NCBI RefSeq assembly: GCF_027942865.1
Contig: NC_134526.1
Coordinates: 3,030,470 to 3,094,469, forward strand
From: Odontesthes bonariensis
Taxonomy: Eukaryota > Chordata > Actinopteri > Atheriniformes > Atherinopsidae
Reading direction: 5' to 3'
DNA length: 64,000 bases
The translations under genes were made by a program, and so were the position numbers. Shown piece by piece: positions 58,355-64,000 of the stretch. Every line of letters begins with the position of its first letter. Position 1 is the first letter of the stretch. The notes beneath the pieces are model-generated. The model was given only the letters and a program-made list of their open reading frames with translations. It had not been told where the DNA came from and did not search any database.

Positions 58355-59195
58355 CGGTGGCCGAGAAGGGCAAAACAAAATTACAAACTCTGAAACACTT
58401 TTACATTTTGGAAAACAAAATAACATTTCCCAAAACAAATTAACATTTCAGAAAACAAATTAACATTTCAGAAAACAAAATTACAAACTCTGAAACACTT
58501 TTACATTTTGGAAAACAAAATAACATTTCCCAAAACGAATTAACATTTCAGAAAACAAATTTACATTTCGCGAAACACTTTTACAAGTTCCGAAACAAAT
58601 TAACATTTCACAAAACACTTTTACAAAGTCGACAATATTACGGAAAGGGAGGTTCCAAACCTCCAAGCTCCGAGGTTGACCCGGAAGTTATAACGGAAGC
58701 CTTCGATTTGAACAGCGATATAGCAGCGTTTCAAAACGCTGCTATATCGCTGTTCATCTTGGATCACTATGAATTCAAACTTATGTATGTTTTTATTCTG
58801 ATATGCTTATTTGTTCTTCATTTATTATTAATGATACTTGTCATGTTTTTGCACTATTTTTGTATCTTGTAAAGCAAAATAAAGTTGGATTAAAAAAAAA
58901 AAAAAAAAATCACTATGAATTCAAATCGAAGGCTTCCGTTATAACTTCCGGGTCAACCTCGGAGCTTGGAGGTTTGGAACCTCCCTTTCCGTAATATTGT
59001 CGACTTTGTAAAAGTGTTTTCTGAAATGTTAATTTATTTTGGGAAATGTTATTTTGTTTTCCAAAATGTAAAAGTGTTTCAGAGTTTGTAATTTTGTTTT
59101 CTGAAATGTTAATTTGTTTTCTGAAATGTTATTTTGTTTTCCAAAATGTAAAAGTGTTTCAGAGTTTGTAATTTTGTTTTGCCCTACGGCCACCG
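58355..59195. mobile_element. Long-inverted-repeat (foldback-like) element, 841 bp
   Basis: Ends CGGTGGCCGAGAAGGGC and GCCCTACGGCCACCG are flanked by TA on both sides, suggesting a TA target duplication as in Tc1/mariner elements. The two arms (about 58355-58690 and 58920-59195) are long imperfect inverted repeats. They are built of degenerate 20-bp modules such as AACATTTCAGAAAACAAATT and carry a shared inner segment with GGAGGTTCCAAACCTCC. The centre is a second palindrome, GAACAGCGATATAGCAGCG and its complement (58709-58754). A later retro-insertion splits the right arm. No coding potential. Confidence 0.85.
58780..58908 (+). mobile_element. Short polyadenylated retro-insertion with 17-bp target duplication
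   Basis: The 129-base insert ends in AATAAA (58878-58883) and an A17 run. It is flanked by exact copies of ATCACTATGAATTCAAA at 58763-58779 and 58909-58925. This is the hallmark of LINE-mediated reverse transcription of a 5'-truncated messenger or LINE tail. The source transcript is not identified. Confidence 0.88.
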
Positions 59196-60590
59196 TAGAA
59201 AAGCACTTAATGAGGCCATTTTGAAAATGCCATTAAAGCTGTATTTTAAACATTACCTTGATAAAAATGACACGGCTGTCTACAGCAGACCAGAAATTTT
59301 GGACCTCGCAGAGGGATTTTCAGTGAGAAAATCGATTGGAAAGCACTTAACGGACCAAAAATGACAAAAAATGCCCTGTTTTGGAGGCCTCATAACTCAG
59401 CCATACAAAATCACAGAGACCTCATTCAAAGTTTATATGTGACAGGAGACTTTCAACTTCAAATAAACTAAAATTTGTTTTTTTTATAGTGCGGGCAGTA
59501 GATTGGGACCCATCAAAATTTCTTCAGAAATTTTCTAGTCTAAATTTATTAGCCGTTCACAAAGTCATTGATGACTTTCCATCATGTACAATGATGTCAA
59601 GTCACAACACATTAAACTCATGATCAAAGGTAACTGTAGCAGCACAGGTCCAATGAAACATCATACAGATGTTCTTTTTAAAATTTTATTTTGTCTCTCT
59701 CTTCTTTCATCTCTTTGTAAGCCTCATACTAGTGTCCACCATCATAACAGCTCCAAAAACACGTCAGCATCACGTACTCAGAATGAATCAAAGGAATTTA
59801 CAAAAATGTGTGAAATCGTCCAAGAAAGAAACATCGTTAACACCGTAACAACATAAAACAATCGCGGACATTTACTGTGTTGTGGACCGCGTGCAGAGTT
59901 AGATCACGTTGGAGACGTGTTTCCTTCCTCAACGTCCATGTTGGATCTGACCCATAATGCTACAGGTCATGTGACCGGTTACATTACAGTAATGAAAACG
60001 AGAACATTCCCCAACAAAATGACAATGGAAGGTTTTAGAGAATCCTTTAACCATCTTATTTATTACATTTTGAATGGCAACAGAGCAGAAGCTAAGACAC
60101 AGCACTGAATGACAAAGGCTGCTACAACAGCAAGCTAAGGCAGGGCAAACAAGGATTTGGATAGAACAAAAACCCAGGAGCAGATATACTGGGAGGGATG
60201 ATTGGATGGGTGAACGCAGGTGAGTAATGACCACAGGGAGCAGGTGGTAACATGGTGAAAGAAAGGCAACTGAGGACATCTAGGGACAATGGCAGGAAAC
60301 AACATGAAAAATGAACTTAGAGACTAGAAGTAAAGACAGAGTCCAGACGAGTTAAATCAGAAAAGATATTAAATATACAAAAAGGAGCTAAACTAAGGCT
60401 GAGAACTGAATCAAATCAAGAATCAGTCAAAAGAAAAGTGAAGGATGGCCAGCCATTTTCTGTGGTTGAAGATGGGGGCTTTCGAAGGTTTGGAAGCATC
60501 CTTGACCCCACTTATATCATTCTTATGCCCTTCTGGGTAGAAAGGCCTTGAAGCCAATGGTGGGACGTACGTTATGAAAAGACTAGGAAG
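59196..60590. other. Repeat remainder and non-coding stretch
   Basis: 59200-59470 continues the repeat block split by the foldback element. From 59480 to 60590 I see no gene; frames 59584-59856 and 59929-60279 have no recognisable motif. A hAT fossil begins after this. Confidence 0.4.
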
Positions 60591-60599
60591 AATGCAACT

Positions 60600-61420
60600 G
60601 CTGAGGCAAAACAGACCGTAACAGTTAGTCTTACTGCAGATATGTGGACATCCTTTAATATGGATGCCTAGTTTGCTGTTACAGTTCATTCGTTGTTGGG
60701 CAACTTAGAACTTAACTCTCAGTGGGTCTATATGATGAGATTAATTTGATTATAGCTATAGTTGGGTTATGCTCCTTATTTGAGCAAGGGTCATTATCCT
60801 TGGATATATGGGAGTGAATGAATGGAATCATTGGCACAAAGCACGTCATACCCCGGTATGATAGGTGGTGCTGTACCCATTTCAACTATTGCTACTTCCA
60901 CTTCCTATTTCAAATTAGAACTTAACACTGTCATTTAAGGAGTTCAAAAGTCTTCTGTGTCACACACACCAGCCAACTTAGCTGATGCAACTAGAGGTAT
61001 CATACCCGAGTGGTGCATTACAGACAGGGTCCCTGTTATGATCACAGATGGGCCCCACTACATTGTTGCAGGGGATTAGACACATTTACTGTTTTGCTCA
61101 TGTTCTCCAACGAGTGTTGAAGAAATCTTTAGCATAAGCCCCAGAGTAGGCAATCTGAACCCAGGCCATCAAAGTGGTCAGTTACTTCAAATCTAGCACT
61201 ACTGACAAGGAAAAGCTTAGTGCAGTCCAAACACGTCTGGAGATGGCTGTACTGAAGATGGTGCAGATTGAACCAAGATGGAACAGCACTTTCACCATGC
61301 TACAGAGGCTCTGGGAGCTCTAGGGGCCTCTTGGGGCAGCTTTGGCCTCCCTTGCCACTGACAGGCAACCCAACAGATCTGTCAGCAGTTTGAAATTCAT
61401 CTGGGCTGATGGCAGCTCAG
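60600..61420 (+). pseudogene. Degraded hAT transposase
   Basis: Broken frames give LTADMWTSFNMDA near 60630, IPEWCITDRVPVMITDG near 61000 and a run near 61260 reading roughly PRWNSTFTMLQRLWEL. These are landmarks of hAT transposases (catalytic DDE/RNase H region and the downstream W-N-S-T motif). Numerous stops and shifts make it an old fossil. Termini are not identified. Confidence 0.75.
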
Positions 61421-61764
61421 TGATTCCTCTCTGATGTCACAGTTTGTCACATGAGCAGCAAACTAACTACAGCTGACATCAACTGAATGGTCTCAGCTGA
61501 AGTGAGCTGCAGAGAAACACAACATGCTGATACTCAGTGTGAAGCTTTGACTGGAAACTCCCAGAAAAACAATATAATGGCAGCTTCCATCTTTAAAGGA
61601 CCGGAAGAGGAAGAAGTTTCCAAGGAATCATTCAGAAGAGTTTCAAACAGAAACTGACTGAATCCATGAATCTGAAAAGGTGTTTCTGAGTGAAAGAGAC
61701 AGACATGAACAGACTGAACTATCTGTTCAGCAGGGATTCTCTGACAGGAGGACACTCTGTATAC

Positions 61765-62479
61765 TCAGCACAGAGACACTGAGGAACCAGGTGAACCTAA
61801 CCAGACTCCAAATCCAGGATGCAGAGGTTCTTCAGTGAATGTGGTGCTGAAGGTGTGGAGGTGGATCAGTGTGTCAGAGGAGACGCTGTAGAAGGACAGA
61901 GTGCCAGCAGGACGGTCCACATACACTGCTGCTCTGTTACAGACAGAGGAGGAGGAGGAGGGGATGGATGTTTCTTTGTTATTGTGCCTCACAGAGTAAC
62001 CTAAACTTTCAGAGCAGCTCAGACTCCAGGACTGATCATTGTATCCAAACAAACAGTCTCTGTCTCCTCCTTCTCTCCTGATTCCTCTGTAACTCACTGA
62101 TATATCAACCTCTCCTCTCCACTCGACCTCCCAGTAACAGCGACCAGTCAGAACATTTCTACACAGCAGCTGAGGCCAGTCATCAAACCTGTCTGGATGA
62201 TCAGGATATGACTGAACCTCCTCCACATATGTCACCTTCCTGTTGTTGTCAGACAGTTTCAGTTCTCTGTTCACTGTGTTTGTGTCAATTGTGAGTTGAC
62301 AGGAATCTGATGGAGAGAACAAACACAATCCAGCTGCAGTTATTGATCTATCATCTGTTCACTTTGATCAATGAGTGATGTGACAGTGTGAAGATGGCTG
62401 GATGTCATGAATCAGATGAAGAACACACTCACACTTCCTCAGCCCTGGTGTCAGCCATCGTTCTCCAGCAGGCTCCACC
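61765..62479 (-). CDS. PRY-SPRY (B30.2) terminal exons of an NLR- or TRIM-type gene, partial
   Basis: Two exons on the minus strand: 62479-62433 and 62306-61765 with stop. The first, with acceptor CTCCTTTCAG and donor GTGAGT, encodes VEPAGERWLTPGLRKY, the linker typical of teleost NLRC3-like genes. It joins in phase to SCQLTIDTNTVNREL, the start of the PRY. SPRY landmarks CYWEVEW, YNDQSWSLSC and PLHPGFGVWL follow. The domain binds ligands in immune NLR and finTRIM proteins of fish. The NACHT and leucine-rich-repeat exons expected upstream are not seen; a Harbinger element starts only 80 bases away. The gene may be cut, or continue beyond 64000. Confidence 0.8.
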
Positions 62480-62973
62480 CTGAAAGGAGGAGGGGGGTCA
62501 GAGCAGCACCGTCTCTTTCAGCATCAAACATGGACATTACATGGCTCTCACACACACTTTGGGCCTCATGCAAGAACCGTTCGTACGCACAGATTTGTTC
62601 TTAAATCGTCCGTACGAGTGATTTAAGAGAATTTGCGCATTCACCAATCTTTTCGTATTTTACGTTTTCTTTCAGGTACGAACAGAATTTACGAGTGATC
62701 CAGAGCTGTCGTAGGAGTTTCGTATAATAGTCCGCTGTTATTCCAATCAAGTTTGCTTGACTAATGGATTGTATATTTAATTACTTTGAAGAAAACATAA
62801 ATAAATATACATTATACCCCATAATTATGCTGACATTATTCTGTTTGACTTAAATTGTGCACTAATTGAAGGTTAATTTGACTCTGTATATAACAAGGTC
62901 AATGGGAAGCGTAACCAGCGGCTGTCTTGCTACTTTTGGATGCCTTAGCGTGTCAGGCTCTTGAAGAGAACGC

Positions 62974-63500
62974 GTGGAGACAGACGAATGGCTGACATCG
63001 CGATTAAGATTCCCAAGGACTGTGCTGCTGCAACTATGCAGCTTGCTGGAGCCACAACTTCAGAGAAAAACACGCCGATCAAACCCAATTCCACCACACG
63101 TCCAGGTCCTCACCACCCTTGGATTTTTGGCCACTGGAACCTTTCAGAGGGAGAATGGAGACAGATCGGGGGTGTCCCAGTCCTCTGTGAGTCGTGCGCT
63201 CCCCTTGGTCATCAAAGCTCTCATCAGTTTATCATCCATGGTACATCAGATTCCCATACACCGCAGTCCAACAAGTACAAATTAAGAGGGACTTTCATGC
63301 CGTGGCTGGACTGCCAATCATAATTGGAGCACGAGACACATACGCATCAAAGCACCCGTGCTGTCGTGGAGCGCACTGAGCTGAAGGCCAGGTGGGTGTG
63401 TCTCGATACCTCGTTCATGGCGCAATATTGCCATGAACGAGGGTCTCCACCTGAACCAGCCCAGGCAGACCAGAAGGTGTGGTGCCAGAAGACCCCCCTC
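62974..63500 (+). pseudogene. Harbinger (HARBI1-like) transposase, broken
   Basis: Frame 62974-63285 encodes TSRLRFPRTVLLQL, then PPHVQVLTTLGFLATGTFQ and SGVSQSSVSRALPLVI, the helix-turn-helix N-terminal part of HARBI1-type transposases. A TAA near 63283 and a frame change separate it from a nuclease-domain start that reads roughly IGARDTYASKH in another frame near 63324. The DDE catalytic domain is incomplete, so no active enzyme is expected. Confidence 0.75.
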
Positions 63501-63602
63501 ATGGACCACCCCATCAAAGTGCCATCATGATGAGGCAACAACTGATTGCACGGCTTTAGTTGCAGTCATCGATTGCCTGCCCAGGGCGAGACGTTTTTTT
63601 TT

Positions 63603-63839
63603 TTAAGCCATTTTCATATCAAACCATTTCTTCTGTATTTCGGTGACATCACGAACTACAGATGACATAGAATTAACAGCACTCGTAATTGCTTCCCATT
63701 TCTTGGCTTTAGCAGGTCCCGTAATTCCACTGCTGACACTGCTAAAAATGACAGATTTTCCTTTCTTAATCTCTGAAAGCAGAACTTCAGTCTCAGAGCC
63801 CCTAAAGTTGTACTTTTTGCGCCTTGATGCCATTCTCAT
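63603..63839 (-). CDS. Myb/SANT-like DNA-binding protein of a Harbinger element (78 aa)
   Basis: The frame reads MRMASRRKKYNFRGSE, then EVLLSEIKKGKSVIFSS, AKKWEAITSAVNSMSS and EIQKKWFDMK. Regularly spaced Trp and hydrophobic residues mark the Myb/SANT-like (NAIF1-type) trihelix domain, which in Harbinger elements helps the transposase enter the nucleus and bind the termini. The frame is shorter than full partners and may be truncated at its C-terminus, but the domain itself is uninterrupted. Confidence 0.7.
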   Translation of the reverse strand: MRMASRRKKYNFRGSETEVLLSEIKKGKSVIFSSVSSGITGPAKAKKWEAITSAVNSMSSVVRDVTEIQKKWFDMKMA

Positions 63840-64000
63840 AACTCAACACTCAACACTTCCTGGCACAGGAGAGAGGAAGCACAGCCTTATATGATATAAT
63901 TTAGGGCGTGGAGTATGCAAATCTACTATCCTCGTGCACGTGAACTTAGATACGCACAGGTGTGATTCATCATTTACGCAGGTCGTTTACACACTTTTTC

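Larger units (their letters stand above)
62561..64000. mobile_element. PIF/Harbinger transposon (runs off the window)
   Basis: The left terminus GGGCCTCATGCAAGAACCGT with TTCGTACGCAC subterminal motifs resembles Harbinger elements. It carries the two genes typical of the superfamily: a HARBI1-like transposase on plus and a Myb/SANT-like gene on minus. The sequence near the window end (TACGCACAGG, TTTACGCAGG) looks subterminal, so the right end is probably just outside. Confidence 0.75.

Overview
The window is nuclear DNA from a ray-finned fish, most likely a spiny-rayed teleost. The evidence is four near-identical intronless-CDS hsp70 genes, a spliced GPI-type trypsin-like protease, a teleost NLR/TRIM-type PRY-SPRY exon, and a dense load of fish repeat families: L2-like LINEs, Tol2-like and BED-finger hAT elements, Tc1-like and PIF/Harbinger elements, a tRNA-derived SINE and TTAA-flanked MITEs. 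Nothing looks prokaryotic, organellar or viral. I could not identify the species.

Region 1 (1-34440) is a head-to-tail tandem array of four hsp70 genes, all on the minus strand (ATGs at 4209, 13537, 23948 and 31545). Each unit carries the same parts: a 3' UTR with an AATAAA signal, a 643-663 codon CDS, a likely 5' UTR intron, and a compact promoter (TATA-like, heat-shock elements, inverted CCAAT, CRE palindrome). An AT-rich upstream block and an L2-like LINE then separate it from the next gene. The proteins differ at only a handful of residues, except in the number of C-terminal GGMPQ repeats (2, 6, 3, 2). Transposon insertions date the units relative to each other. A 2.3 kb Tol2-like hAT sits in the LINEs flanking units 1 and 2 but not in those of units 3 and 4. 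A 0.6 kb hAT MITE sits in the 5' UTR introns of units 2, 3 and 4 but not unit 1. The pattern of shared variants is a patchwork, which suggests unequal exchange and gene conversion.

Region 2 (34441-41600) is unique flank and repeats: a broken BED-type hAT, an L2-type 3' end, a possible F-box-like exon on the minus strand, a 1.5 kb minisatellite of a 23-bp unit containing the telomere-like hexamer CCCTAA, and a LINE 3' end.

Region 3 (41600-54210) is one six-exon plus-strand serine protease gene (318 aa) with signal peptide, RIVGG activation site, complete His-Asp-Ser triad, trypsin-type S1 Asp and a hydrophobic C-terminal GPI-type tail. Its introns are full of transposons, including a whole-looking non-autonomous hAT carrying an expanded 32-bp minisatellite, and a repeat whose internal segment grew into a 55-bp VNTR.

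Region 4 (54210-64000) is repeat-rich: a Tc1 fragment, a block of fish repeats hit by an 841-bp long-inverted-repeat element that in turn received a polyadenylated retro-insertion with a 17-bp target duplication, a degraded hAT transposase, the last two exons of an NLR/TRIM-type B30.2 gene (minus strand), and a PIF/Harbinger element that runs off the window and keeps both its transposase and its Myb/SANT-like gene. I see no convincing unknown molecular system. The most informative content is the evolution of the hsp70 array and several unusual repeat structures.
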